This document shows, piece by piece, positions 9,920 through 21,640 of a stretch of 64,000 nt of DNA. A program made the position numbers and the translations under genes. The notes under the pieces were generated by a model. It saw only the letters and a program-made list of their open reading frames with translations, was not told the DNA's origin and did no database searches. Each line of letters begins with the position of its first letter. Position 1 is the first letter of the stretch. Source of the DNA: Cliona cf. orientalis (taxonomy: Eukaryota > Porifera > Demospongiae > Clionaida > Clionaidae); contig OZ005698.1 in the NCBI GenBank assembly GCA_963930775.1, positions 6,640,501 through 6,704,500 on the forward strand, given 5' to 3'.

Positions 9920-12904
9920 ATGGAATATAATATACATGGGCATTCTATTCCTTATAGGAGTCATAACACAGCCACTAGCCCTTGTTTGTTTTCTTCCCAT
10001 CACAGACGGCATTTGTCAAGGAGCCGACCCTATAGGCCTACCAGACCACAAACAGTTAAACGCAGTTTCCCATACACAGTCAAAGTCAACCACATTCCTC
10101 TGTCTGTGAAGGAGCACCAGCTTGACTCCCTCTTCGGTGAATACGGCTCTTGTGAAGCACACCTTAGACATGAATATGGACAGAATGAACAGTATGCATT
10201 CATCAATTATTGTTCCCAGGAGGCAGCAAGGACAGCTGCCAGGGAGTTGAATGGTACCATGCTAAATGGTGGAAGGCTCACAGTGAAGCTCCAAGGTGAG
10301 AGCTCCACAAGGTCATCTGTAGGTGAATACACCGTCAAAGTGGAGAATTTATTGAAAACGACAACTGAAGACACCCTGGAAGATTTTTTTGGCTTTTTTG
10401 ACAATGTTGAAGTCGCTAGCATCAAAATCAACCGCCCACCTGGCAGTTCCTTTAATTATGCCTACGTTAACTACTACAACGAGGAGGATGCACAGAGAGC
10501 TGTGGATGAGCTCAACAACACCAAGATCGAGGGGCTGATTGTCAAAGTGAAGTTGCATCAGTCACAGGGCGGTGTCCGTTCACCAGTTTCAGCTTCTCCT
10601 ATGGATCATGGATGGCATCCTAGCTTGAGCCGGCAGCCGTATCCTTCTGTTAGTCACTCACCATATGGTCCTCCCTTACAATCCCCCACTGCAGGCGTTC
10701 CTCTTAGTAGCAGTGTGCCACCACTAAGCAACACTATCAAGGTGACTATCCAAGGCCATCTTACAGGAGAGGACTTGGAGATGATTTTCAAGCAGTTTGG
10801 CACAGTTACATCTAGACCAAGCATTATTCCTGGAGCTCCCAACTTTGCCTACGTAAATTTTAGCTGTCCAAACGAAGCTAAGGCAGCTCTTTGTATGAAT
10901 AGGCAGATGATAAAGGGTGTGCCAATTGGTGTCAAGCTGAAGTTAGATAGCCGAGGGAGTGGTAGTTCAATGGTCCCTAGCCCTTCACATGACTACCTGC
11001 AGGTTCGCTGTGAAAAGCTCATTGTTCAGCTGATCACATCGCCTTATGTGCTGCAGTACAAACTGCAGTTGCAGGGAATTGAGAGCTCTTTGTTCGTCAA
11101 GGTGGCACCGATGAAGGGTGAGAGTGGATTCAGCATCTCCGGAAATCAGAAGAGCTTGGAAGAAGCTAGATTGCAATTAGAAGGTGTCATCTCACAGGCA
11201 AAGGAAGAATTTGACGAAGAATCATTCACAGTACCGTGCCACTTTACTCCAATCTTTGGAAATCTTGAAATGGCGAAACTGGTCGACAAAGTTGAACAGA
11301 AACACTATGTTGAATTTCTAGTTTACGACAGTAGCAAACAACAGCCAGTGGACACATCCATTTTTTCACAGTTTGTATCAGCTCAGCTGAAGAGCCACAC
11401 ACAGGCACCAGCCAAGATCGCGACAGTGTCAAAATTTCTCACTACGTCCACCAATTCAGAATCTACTGGTATCTGGGAGTGGCAGAATGATGATGGTAGC
11501 TTCAAGGCTTATGATGCCGAGCAATGCAAAATGTTTGACCTCAAATTTCAGAATGACCCCACCTGTACATTTTCTAGCCTGATATCAACAGAGCAGGGTG
11601 TAGCTGGATACTCCATCAACTTCAAGAGTATGACACAGACAAACATATCGACAGGAAACAGTCGTCAAATTCGGCGTCAGAAAGTGGGCAGTAGTTCAGC
11701 TGAATGGCTCTACACAGACGATGAGAGGAAGCTTGTTCCCTATACAAAGCAACAGTCAAGTGAGATAGAGAAAGCATGGGCATCTGGGAGTAAAAGCTTA
11801 TCAATGGTCATCAAGCGCCATAGCTACAAGCTAGATCTGACAAAAATGAAGCAGAAGAATGTCTCAACACTTACGGAACGTAAAATCATGCGAAAATCAA
11901 GTTCAGGTCGCCACATCAACTTTCGAGTGCACGGCTGGAAGAAGAATCTCAAACAAGCAGTGATTGACCTACAAAGTGAGCTGGACAAGAATGTGGTGAA
12001 AAGTTTGATCGACTTACCTCCAGATAGTGAGGATGCATTTCACTCATCCCTGTGTGAACTTGCAAATTCTCACCTTGTAACAGCATCACTTTCTGGTGAT
12101 ACTATCCACATTGAAGGGGTGCATGGTTACATGGACAAGGTCCTCATCATAATCCGAGAGGAAAAGCTATCATTTGAGAGGAAACTCCTAGCTCAAAAGT
12201 CAGCTATAGCAGGGTCTTCTACTTCCCGCAGTGTATCCTTGCCAAAACATTGGGAAATGCAATGTGAAAAGGTCACTCTCAAGTCAGTGTCGCATGGAAG
12301 TGAAGAATGGACCGAAATTGAAACGTTGATACACATGTCTCTCCCATCTGCTAGAATACAGACACTTCAGCGTATCCAAAATCAATGGCTCTGGGAGAAG
12401 TACAGTTTCTCAAAGGAGAGGATGCACGAACAAAACAAAGGTATCACCAATGAAAAGCGACTCTTTCATGGCACCAGTTCAACATCTCCAGAAAAGATTT
12501 TTAGATCTCCACAAGGTTTTGATTTCCGATATTGCACAAGAGGCATGTGGGGTACTGGGACATACTTTGCTGTCGACGCAAAGTATTCAGATAACTATGC
12601 TTACAGTTCCACTGCTGGTTCAAAGCAACTAATTCTTGCCAAAGTACTGACGGGAGAGACCTATAGGTCTCCTCCTGATTCGAGCCTCAAGAAGCCTCCT
12701 GTCAAGAAACATACTCAAAGTTCGGGCACCTTTGTTGATGAGCTTTACGATAGCGTGAGTGGACATGCGAACGGGTCGGATATTTTCATCATCTACGACC
12801 ACGAGAAGGCGTACCCAGATTACCTGATTATATATCCTGATCAGCCTTGTATCCTAGGCAACAGCCATGGTTTAACTGTGATATTCACCAGGAAATATCA
12901 CTGA
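9920..12904 (+). CDS. RRM-KH-WWE-WWE-PARP mono-ADP-ribosyltransferase, copy 2 (PARP10/14-like)
   Basis: This is a 994-codon uninterrupted frame. About residues 52-128, 136-216 and 271-345 are three RRM domains; a Pro/Ser-rich linker separates the last two. KH-like segments follow (about 355-470), then two WWE domains (about 519-587 and 593-660), another KH-like segment and the PARP catalytic domain (about 781-972). The catalytic domain shows LFHGTSS (His about 850), GTYFAV (Tyr) and YPDYLIIY (Leu at the Glu position), predicting mono-ADP-ribosylation. RRMs with WWE and PARP recall human PARP10/14, but no macrodomain is present. The tail after the catalytic strand differs from copy 1 and runs on about 20 residues. 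The start is uncertain: an acceptor at 10004-10005 (TTCTTCCCATCACAG) may begin the true exon, since residues 1-29 look non-coding. Confidence 0.88.
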   Translation: MEYNIHGHSIPYRSHNTATSPCLFSSHHRRHLSRSRPYRPTRPQTVKRSFPYTVKVNHIPLSVKEHQLDSLFGEYGSCEAHLRHEYGQNEQYAFINYCSQEAARTAARELNGTMLNGGRLTVKLQGESSTRSSVGEYTVKVENLLKTTTEDTLEDFFGFFDNVEVASIKINRPPGSSFNYAYVNYYNEEDAQRAVDELNNTKIEGLIVKVKLHQSQGGVRSPVSASPMDHGWHPSLSRQPYPSVSHSPYGPPLQSPTAGVPLSSSVPPLSNTIKVTIQGHLTGEDLEMIFKQFGTVTSRPSIIPGAPNFAYVNFSCPNEAKAALCMNRQMIKGVPIGVKLKLDSRGSGSSMVPSPSHDYLQVRCEKLIVQLITSPYVLQYKLQLQGIESSLFVKVAPMKGESGFSISGNQKSLEEARLQLEGVISQAKEEFDEESFTVPCHFTPIFGNLEMAKLVDKVEQKHYVEFLVYDSSKQQPVDTSIFSQFVSAQLKSHTQAPAKIATVSKFLTTSTNSESTGIWEWQNDDGSFKAYDAEQCKMFDLKFQNDPTCTFSSLISTEQGVAGYSINFKSMTQTNISTGNSRQIRRQKVGSSSAEWLYTDDERKLVPYTKQQSSEIEKAWASGSKSLSMVIKRHSYKLDLTKMKQKNVSTLTERKIMRKSSSGRHINFRVHGWKKNLKQAVIDLQSELDKNVVKSLIDLPPDSEDAFHSSLCELANSHLVTASLSGDTIHIEGVHGYMDKVLIIIREEKLSFERKLLAQKSAIAGSSTSRSVSLPKHWEMQCEKVTLKSVSHGSEEWTEIETLIHMSLPSARIQTLQRIQNQWLWEKYSFSKERMHEQNKGITNEKRLFHGTSSTSPEKIFRSPQGFDFRYCTRGMWGTGTYFAVDAKYSDNYAYSSTAGSKQLILAKVLTGETYRSPPDSSLKKPPVKKHTQSSGTFVDELYDSVSGHANGSDIFIIYDHEKAYPDYLIIYPDQPCILGNSHGLTVIFTRKYH

Positions 12905-14165
12905 TATTTCCCTTGTCTTGTAAATTTAAATTACAAGCCTCTGGCTATTATTCTGCCATTCCTGTAGTAGTATGTACCTTTGTGTGTGCATCTATGGTTT
13001 GCATACACTACTATAATATAGTGTTATGTATGCACACAGTGACAGCAGACATTGTTTACACAGACACGGAAACACACACGCACTAATTGAGACTAATAAG
13101 GAACCAATTAGTTATCTCTCGATCTGGCAGTTCTGCCAACGTGGCAAAGTTCAACAGTGAAGAAGCGTATATAGCTGATTTTGCAGTCTAATAGTTAGCG
13201 TAGCTCTAGTAGCCGTCGCTCAGGAGTTTGTTGAACATTGAAACTACTTTTGAATATGGTTTCGAAGCTACCTGGCTGTCTTCCACTCGCGGAAAGCTGA
13301 AGCACTGGTCTGGCTCTGCACTGGTTGACTCAACTAGCTACTCATTCATAATTTTAACATTCAGTGCAACTCTCTTCTGCTCTTCTGTTCAGAATTCTAT
13401 TGTTGCTAGGTCAGAACGGTTGTTGCTATGCATGTACACTATGATGCGCCCATGAATTTCGGCCAATCAGGTGGGATATATAATACTTACAGCACGGTTG
13501 CTAGGGATTTATGGCAACGTAAACCGACCCGAGTCCGAGGGCGAAGTGCTTGCAGGCGAGTTCTTGATAACTATGAGCTATATTATCATAAGTACATTAC
13601 CTGGCGACAATAATAAGTGTGTTGATTTAGCAGCCAGAATTTTATGTATATGCATGCATGGTACCGGTGTATTGTTTGTCATACATGATTATCATTACCA
13701 TTCATAGGCTCTCAGGAAGTCTTAATTGTCCACTTTAACAATTCAATTTCAGAATAAGTGGCCCTGAATGTCGGTCATGATCAATTATAAGTCTCAATCA
13801 ATGGGATGTCCTCAGGATCAAGTCTCAATAGAAATTCTCATCAGTCCTCAGGGTAACTGTGACAATCTTCAAGTAGCTAGATAGATCTTGAGCCTTGACT
13901 CTGAGGACTGAGAATGTATATAGCTACAGTACATCCATAATTTTGAGACTTGACTGACCTTCAGGGCCACGTACCGTATCAGAAACCTCAAAACAAAACT
14001 GATGAGCACTCAACTTCCAAGTCAGTATTAATGGAACTACAGTGCTGAAACTAATGTTTTAATATACAGCATGTAAAAGTACACTAGAAGTCTTTAAAAT
14101 CTAGCTATAGGCCTATTCATATCAAAGCCTGGAATGTCACTGTTCTGCAGTCAGCGTTTAATAAT
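12905..14165. repeat. Intergenic, then segmental duplication copy 2
   Basis: Bases 12905-13545 are unique to this copy and show no convincing gene. From about 13545 to the DM9 gene the sequence parallels 1650-2303, including the inverted pair around GATGTCCTCAGGATCAAG and GAGGACTGAGAATG, here partly decayed. Confidence 0.7.
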
Positions 14166-14618
14166 TCACTCTGCAACAAGGACATTGTATTCCTTTTTGC
14201 TGATCTCTTTCCCTCCAACACAGACATACAAGCACTGATGGCTTTGGTGAACCTTTCCAGGAAGAGTATCACCTCGGTGGCTATGTCGGCCAATGTAGTA
14301 GACTTCTCCACTCGAATCACGACCACCTGGCACAGCTCCGTTGGGAACGTTTCCGTTTTTCCTGTGAATCCACTCAAGCTTTACTTGGTTCCTCGGGTTA
14401 ACCAGTGCTTCGTAGTCCTGATGCTTATGCTCGCCGCCCCCAAATGGCACGTAGATGCAGCGGTGACTAGGATGAATCTTGCCAACGATTAGGGCACCTC
14501 CGTGGTGGGCACGCCCAACAAAGAGAGGCTCTCCAGTGCTTGCGTCCCAGCCGCCGTTTACGGCATCTTTTGGAACTTGGCCATCGCGAGAAGCACTCCA
14601 TACCAACTTGTCTGCCAT
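14166..14618 (-). CDS. DM9-domain (DUF3421) lectin-like protein, complete copy
   Basis: A single exon encodes 150 residues from ATG at 14618 to TGA. Two DM9 repeats of about 70 residues are visible: the first has LVWSASRDGQVPKDAVNGGW, GEPLFVGRAHHGG and CIYVPFGGGEHKHQDYE, and the second has LEWIHRKNGNVPNGAVPGG, GEVYYIGRHSHRG and CLYVCVGGKEISKKEY. DM9 proteins bind mannose-type glycans and act as recognition lectins in oysters; they are also found in insects and natterin-like proteins. There is no signal peptide or membrane segment, so the protein is predicted to be cytosolic or non-classically released. It is head-to-head with membrane-PARP gene A, ATG to ATG 187 bp apart. A truncated copy lies at 2304-2648. 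Confidence 0.9.
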   Translation of the reverse strand: MADKLVWSASRDGQVPKDAVNGGWDASTGEPLFVGRAHHGGALIVGKIHPSHRCIYVPFGGGEHKHQDYEALVNPRNQVKLEWIHRKNGNVPNGAVPGGRDSSGEVYYIGRHSHRGDTLPGKVHQSHQCLYVCVGGKEISKKEYNVLVAE

Positions 14619-14805
14619 CTTCCTCGAGTAAGTTTAATTAAATTTAAACTATTGGACTCTCAACTACCAAGGGGTGTGTATCTTGTCATCCCGCGCGGGT
14701 CAAAATATTACTGCGCATGCGCATAAATATGCGCACGTTTACCCGACTCGCGCCGACAAAATAGCCTGTAACTTAACTCCGCCTACTTCTAGCCTAACAA
14801 AGAAA
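14619..14805. promoter_or_regulatory. Shared bidirectional promoter region with NRF1-like palindrome
   Basis: The 187 bases between the divergent start codons of the DM9 gene and membrane-PARP A are the only room for both promoters. They contain TGCGCATGCGCA (14712-14723), which matches the NRF1 consensus YGCGCAYGCGCR. GCGCATGCG-type palindromes also lie upstream of copies B (23551-23562) and C (29163-29171). No TATA box is obvious. The same palindrome is common in repeats of this window, so its regulatory role is an inference. Confidence 0.5.
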
Positions 14806-17800
14806 ATGAGCGTGGTGAGTTGTGCACCGTCGAAACTACTTTCCGAGATCCACTACCGTCTCCCTCACTTGAGCCACGTGAGGTTTGGAGGAAATTTTAC
14901 AGACGGTAGCCTGTCAGAGACTCTACCAGGCGAGATTGTGGTAAATAATAATATTATTATGCATTCATGCAAATGGTAACTAGCTATACGGCTAGCTACT
15001 GCTAAAAGAGCATCATGGGTGGCTCCTGCCATAGCAGCAATCGATATTATAAGCTTAATATATTGCATACTGGCTATAGGCCCTAGCTACTATGTTATCA
15101 CAATAATAATTATTATAGCTGTAAATTGTTGCAGCATGTTGGAGGATGGGCTGGAATTCTGTTGACCATTTCTCTCCTGCTGATGGCATGCTTCTATGTC
15201 CTCTGTTGCTGCCTGTGTGTCCATGGCCAGTGCAAGAAAGGAAAGTGTGCAACATGCCAAACTAAGACTGCTTATCAGCAGCTGCTTCGATACACATCTG
15301 GGGCTCTTGCGATTCTCTCTGTGTATGTTGAAAACACGTTGGTGTGCTGTTAACTAGACTAATCATAGTGCTTAAGTAGTAATAATTCAGTGTACTGAGT
15401 CAGATATTACTAGCGGTACACTTCGTGCATAAACATCCTCGCTAAGCTCAAATAAGTCTAAGTAAGTGAAAATGGCTTATGAACCACGTGCATGTAGGTA
15501 GGGGTGTGTTTTGCACCAACTGTTAGCTAGATACTCCATAGTTAAGTATTGGGATTACAAAAGTTTCAACTGAAAGATGCTATAGTGACAGCATTGAAGC
15601 TAAGAGTTAGCGAACAGGTAGCCACAAGGTCTAATATCGCTGATGCAAGTAATCAACCCAGAGGTCTCCAACCAAAAGAAGACTATCGTTTTGAACGTCA
15701 CAAAAAAGTCTTGTGGGGGTGATTCAGTGTAGCCATATACATTCACTGAGAATTTCACAAGATAGAAATCCATGTTTGACAGTTACTGCTACTGAAAAGA
15801 AATCAGTATCGAATTGTACGAAGAAAGGCTTTTAAAGTTGACGCACAATTTTATGGTCTGTTGAATGAAATCAACAAACCCAGGAACTGTGACTATCATG
15901 GTTCTTTGTGAATGTGGCTGCATGACCATGCATGTTTGATATCCTTAGAACTGGCGATGGAGCTTGATTCACTGTAGTGAGCAATAACGAAATTTAGAGG
16001 GCACGCAAAGAATAGCCATTGAAGCCATACGATCTTGGCCGAGCCCAAGTAGGGGACCTTGCTTTGCTCAGAATTAGGACTTGTGTGCATGATTGATGAA
16101 GATGGCCCCAGTTAATTTTTCAAGTTTAAGATTTACTGCTACAGTTTATGTCTTGCATCTATAATTCTATTATAGGCTGTTGACGCTGTTGGCATTTTGG
16201 CCTGAAGTTAGAATGCACAGTGGAATTAGCACCTCCTCTCATGACGTCCAAAAACTTGTACCTGAGATTGCAGAACAAGTCATGGATCATGCATTGCTCA
16301 GCATTGAACAGCAAAGGTATAGCATAATTCCAGTATTCTACCTAGCCTACCTAAGGTATATTGGTCCTATAGCTATAGGATAGTATATGGGAAAATTGCT
16401 ACTCTTATTTAAGTTCCCAGCATTAACACAAGCATTTGGGCTAAAAGATCAGTGTTTTTCCCAAGCAAAATTTAGGTGGGCACTGTGCACCTACATCAAA
16501 GCATCCCCATTCTCCATAATGAAAGAGAATTCCACATTGAAGGCTTGTTGTGGGAAACATTCGAAGGAGAAAACTTTCACAGATCAGTAGAAAGTGAGCG
16601 TTTCGAGGAGAAATCTTTTGCTGAATAAAAAAAGACGAATAGCTAGGTGGGTATGGACATGCCCGAATTTTATGGAGAAATCTTACGCGGGTGGCTCCCA
16701 AACTGCGGAATTCATGATGGTTTTCTCCCTCGAAAGTTTCCTGCAATACAGTATAATACTGTAATAGACTGAGTATGCCTCAGTCTCAAAGATTCAACCT
16801 CTCTTCAATTTCAGGCATGGTTTGGTGGTTGGCTATCTGGTATGTCTTCTGCTGTTCATGATAGTGGCAATCTTTGTCATATTTTTTGCCCAGTGCTGTG
16901 ACTGTGGCACAGGTGTCTTTATGTGAGTACAATCACACTATAACACATGCCATTATAGTAATACTGTATGGCCGAATGTTTCACTTAATATTCCACCAAG
17001 CCAATAATAAGCTATCTTTGCATTACTGCAATAATAGGGTACCATGTATTCTTAATTATTTTAATTATAGAAAATAGAACAGGATTAAAAATTTAATTTT
17101 GCCATTAAGAGGAGGTGGCGAAATCAGCAAAAGCTTTCTCCTGGCGAAAATTATTTATGATTATACCATAATATTATACAGTAGACCATGTCCCAACTCA
17201 GATGCCTATATATATGAACCCTTGACCATCTCCCCAGTAGCTGCATAGTGTAATGGTGCATATGGTAAAAGGTCGTCAATAGAATGCGTACACATCGATC
17301 GATGCTGGCCCCAGAAATCATGGAGATGGCGTCTAAGATCGACTCTCAACCTTGATAGCGACAAGTTTCGATGCTTCAATCACAGAGACGAACTCGACAA
17401 CACAGTATTCCTTCCGAAGTTCAGGTTGGTCACGCTGCTGCAGTCGCGCGCGGGCCAGCCCCTTGTGGCAGTGATGCGTGCTATATATAGCGCAAGGCTA
17501 GCTTTATTTATCCATGGCATTACGTAAGCCAAGAAAACACGTGAAGTTCAACCAACAGTACTTCTCAGAGAAAGTAGCGTTCAGCTTGTAATCTATTCGC
17601 TGGATACACGCGTAAGATACTCTACATATTTACTGATTTTCAAGTCTCAGAAAGGCTCCAGCGAGGCCCTGAATTTTCTCATAATTACCTCATAGATTAC
17701 ACTATAGGTTTCATCATAATTACACTATAATTACCTCATAACCACAGAAAAGTAAATTGCTACTGGTGAGATAATATCTCCATCTGTGCATGATGTAATC

Positions 17801-20435
17801 TATCATGCTATTGTGTATTGTTTCTCTTCTTTTGATGCATGGATAGTGTATGCATGGGCTATTTTCTTTTACAGAGTGATGATAGTGCTAGCAGGTGTAA
17901 CCACTGCAGTTCACCTCCCCCTGGTGGTTTTCCTGTTTGCTATACTTGAGGTATGTTCTTAAATTTAATTAGGTATAAACCACAGTGTTCAAAGCATGTA
18001 CATAAATACACCAGCATGCACCACAGGTAATAATTTCATGGTGCATGCCACCTGGATTAGCCCAGCATGGGTGCTGTACGGGATATGTAATAGTCATACC
18101 ATGGACATATGAGGGATATAAAGGCACTGAAGCACGAATATGGAAACTGTTATTATACCGTGACTAGAAATTTACTCCATCCATGGGCACTTACCTGGGA
18201 GTGGGCTGCTTTTCCCAGGCAAGCGCTCCGTTGAATTGGTATGCTATGCAGGCTTGCCACTCGCCCTCAAAATTAATTTCGCCATTGGAAATGATACCAT
18301 GCATGGCTGTCACATTGTGTGCATGTATGTAGATGTATGCAGATGTGTGTATCAGTATCTATTCCCTGGAAGATATCAGACTCTGTACAGATGTACGGCT
18401 AAATGTAAGCTCCTATTCATTATGTATCTGAAGAATAATATTGTTGTAATAAAAATTAATTATAACTACTTTCAGCAGATATCAATTTTGACTCACTGAA
18501 TGTATTCTGTAACGAAACTGTGTAAGTTTGCATGCAGGTAGGATGACGTATATACGTAGTACAATCATCTCATTCCAGATTTGATATCACAGAATATCAA
18601 TAATATGCACGCGCAACCACTAAAATCATGAAGCCATAACTAACTGCAGCTGCAGCTAAACAGAATGTAACTCAGTGGTTGCAACTTAAGTACCTTCTAA
18701 TGATATTCAGGCCCATGTACAAGCAGGGTGATTGTGATATCACATCTGGAAAGAGATGTTTGTACTACTATTGTGTGCATTGCACACTCCTTGTAATGTA
18801 CTCCTGCTATAATGTAGCTTTTGCTTACATACACAGGGATAATGGGTTCATTCTGACAATGGTGATACTCTCTCTAGCTGCACTACTCATCCTCATTCAA
18901 GGCTTTGGATTTTGCTATGGATCTCAGCTTTGCTGGTAAAATTAATGTTCATCTCCAACATATGATGTGTTTTTTTTTCTCACTGAGTCTGAAATATTTC
19001 TACATAATAGCAAGACGGTAGATAATAAGAGAGAAGAGAGTGTCCAACACCCTATATGCTCTGTGTAAGATGTCTGCAGAAAGTAACGCGCCAGGAATTC
19101 AAAAATTGACCAATGAGAGCGCTCAGTTCATATGGTACGTCGTGGGTGTGGCCTCGAGTGCAAGTTAACGCAAGCGTGATTTCGACCAAAAACGCTAGCA
19201 GATAACAATATAAAACGAGCGTTCATGAAGATTCTAGCACAAAACTTACAAAAAAGGGCTCTATTTTTCATAATCTTACGAAAAACCAAGTATTTAGCCC
19301 CTAGGGCTAGTCACGCGTGCGCAAGGTGGGAAGTCACGTTACTCGACGCAAACATGTTGTATGGAGCATATAGCGCGTTGGACACTCTCTTCTCTTTATT
19401 ATGTACTCTTGATAATAGATTATTATACTATGGCTAGTGTAGCTACATTTTAATTCGACAAACACTTATGTCAGTACAAACTGTGAGGAGCAAATACTGC
19501 TTTTTTTAATTTATGCCACATACTATCGTAGCAGTTAATATGGTGAAAGGGCTATAGGGATAGGGATAGGTGATATTTTTATAAAGCCATCATACCTTAC
19601 TACTGCCTTTTAGTAGCTTATAAGCCTCTGATTAATTCTATGCAGCTCAAATAGTTGCAAACTCGACGAATGTCATGAAAACCAAGAAACTGGCACCAAT
19701 CTCCAAGAGATGCATGGGACTACCAATCTCCGGGAGACGCAAGGAACTGGCACTGTAACATGTACAATTATGGCTACTGTTTCTCAGAGTACAGTCATAC
19801 CATGGTCACCACAGAAGGATTTGCGTGGGCTAAAGCCAGTTGATCATTCTTCAAGTGAGTGGCTACATATAAAAGACAAGGTGACCCGCACACTTAAGGA
19901 AGCCAATGTTATCAAGATGCAGCAGATCCACAACACATGGCTATGGGACGCCTATACACAATCGAAACATCGTCTGAGCAAAAAGAATAACGGGTGTACT
20001 AATGAAAGGCTTCTCTTTCACGGTAGCAGTCAGACTCGACCAGAACAGATCTACAATTCTGAGAAGGGTTTTGACTTTCGATTTTCCAACCAAGGCCTGT
20101 GGGGAGAAGGGGCCTATTTTGCTGTCGATGCTCAGTACTCCGATCGTTATGCTTATGAGCCATACAGTGGAAGGCGGCAGTTTTTCCTTGCCATGGTGCT
20201 GACGGGTGAAAGTTGTACTTGTGGTGAAGATAGATCACTTAAGAAGCCACCACTGAAGGAGAGGAACAAGATGTTTACGGATGAACGTTATGACAGCGTT
20301 CACGGCAAAACTGGTGGCTCGGATATCTATGTTGTCTATGAACATGATAAAGCCTATCCAGCATATATACTTGATAACATACACTCTTCACTCATAGCGA
20401 TGTTTACAATATTAGATGAAGTGATATCTAGGTAG
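14806..20435 (+). CDS. Five-pass membrane protein with C-terminal PARP domain, copy A
   Basis: Nine exons: 14806-14940, 15135-15322, 16176-16316, 16815-16922, 17875-17950, 18333-18384 (or -18404), 18479-18521, 18837-18935, 19646-20435; about 543 residues. The N-terminus carries an N-glycosylation site (NFT). Helices lie near 51-72, 101-117, 158-180, 192-215 and 251-276. The first intracellular loop is Cys-rich (CCCLCV, CKKGKCATC), and the loop before helix 5 has Cys and CNET. This fits N-out and a cytosolic C-terminus. The last exon carries the PARP domain with LFHGSSQT (His about 406) and GAYFAV (Tyr about 438). A 4-bp TATA insertion relative to B and C near 20373 shifts the frame at the final strand: the triad Leu becomes Ile and about 20 novel residues follow. 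AATAAA lies at 20519. With the downstream exon 6 donor, exon 7 meets TGA, so the upstream donor is needed. I know no family with this architecture. Confidence 0.78.
19022..19402. mobile_element. MITE in intron 8 of membrane-PARP A
   Basis: The termini ATAATAAGAGAGAAGAGAGT and, on the opposite strand, ATAATAAAGAGAAGAGAGTG continue as about 39-bp inverted repeats through GTCCAAC and TATATGCTC. The interior is non-coding. Confidence 0.82.
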
Positions 20436-21640
20436 AGGGACTAAATGCATAATATAGTATGGAATAGTATCGTTTGAAATGTTAGACCTTCATAGTATTA
20501 TAGGGCCACACTAAGAGTAATAAAAATTAATTAATGTGCACTATCTCCACCGTACAAACATAATTATAATACTACTAGTGGTGATGAAAATCATCTGTGC
20601 GGGGCGAGCCTTCGCGAAAGTCACAAGATTTCTTTGAAAGCACACAGGCATGCATGCGTACATGGGGTTGGTGCCCCAATAGCTAGGCCTGAGAAGCTAC
20701 TATGACAGTGAAAGTATCACAGATTGCTACGTAGTACAATAGCTATAGTCCAATAATGTTGATCACCTATACTACAATATATTTAGTAGTCCACATGCCA
20801 TGACCATGATTCCAAGTACCTGTCTATAGCCAGGCCCTGAGAGGATAAGCCTCCATGGAGTCATCTTCATGCTCAGGAAAGTGGAGTCTATCAGTGATGT
20901 TAATCGTGGACCTGAGCCTTGCCAGAGTGGTACAGCACTCACCTTTCCAGTTTTGTGCCTGTACATGTCCGAGTTTTCTCTCAGATCGATCATGTGCAGT
21001 GAAGGCGTATGCGCATGCGCATGACGACCATTATGATCACCCCACAAACATACAATTATTATAAAATATAATATATACATATACTAGTGGTGATGAAAGT
21101 CATCTGTGCGGGGCGAGCCTTCGCAAAAGTCACAAGATTTCTTTGAAAGCACACAGGCACGCAAGCACACGTTGGGTTCGTACCCCAATAGCTAGGCCTG
21201 AGAAGCTACCACGACAGTGCGGAAAGTATCAGATTGCTAGTATGGTAGCTAGCTAGCTATAGTCCAATAACGTTGATCACCTATACTAATTTAGTACAAA
21301 TCTACATGCCATGACCATGAGTCCAAGTACCTGTAGCCAGGCTCTGAGAGGATAAGCCTCCATGCAGTCATCTTTATGTTCAGGAAAGTGGAGTCTACCA
21401 GTGATGTTAATCGTGGACCTGAGCCTTACCAGAGTGGTACAGTACTCACCTTTCCAGTTTTATGCCTTGCCTACACTGGAGCTGTCTCTCAGATCGATGG
21501 TGGAGTGCGGGCGTATGCGCATGCGCATGACGACCATTACCTTACGCGTTCAAAATTTAACTCTCTCCTCACTGAAATGATCACCCCACAAACATATATA
21601 TAGCTATATATATATACAGTGCAACCAAGCAAGAGAGCAA
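20436..21640. repeat. Tandem duplication of an about 510-bp unit
   Basis: 20572-21080 and 21082-21600 are near-identical head-to-tail units starting ACTAGTGGTGATGAAA and containing GTGCGGGGCGAGCCTTCGC. Plus-strand frames of about 70 codons at 20855 and 21362 are similar over their first 35 codons and then diverge. I do not recognise a protein, and similarity is expected from the recent duplication. Confidence 0.8.

Noticed and set aside
20772-21080. 102-codon minus-strand frame
   Set aside because: The equivalent frame in the adjacent duplicate unit is interrupted by a stop, so coding is unlikely.
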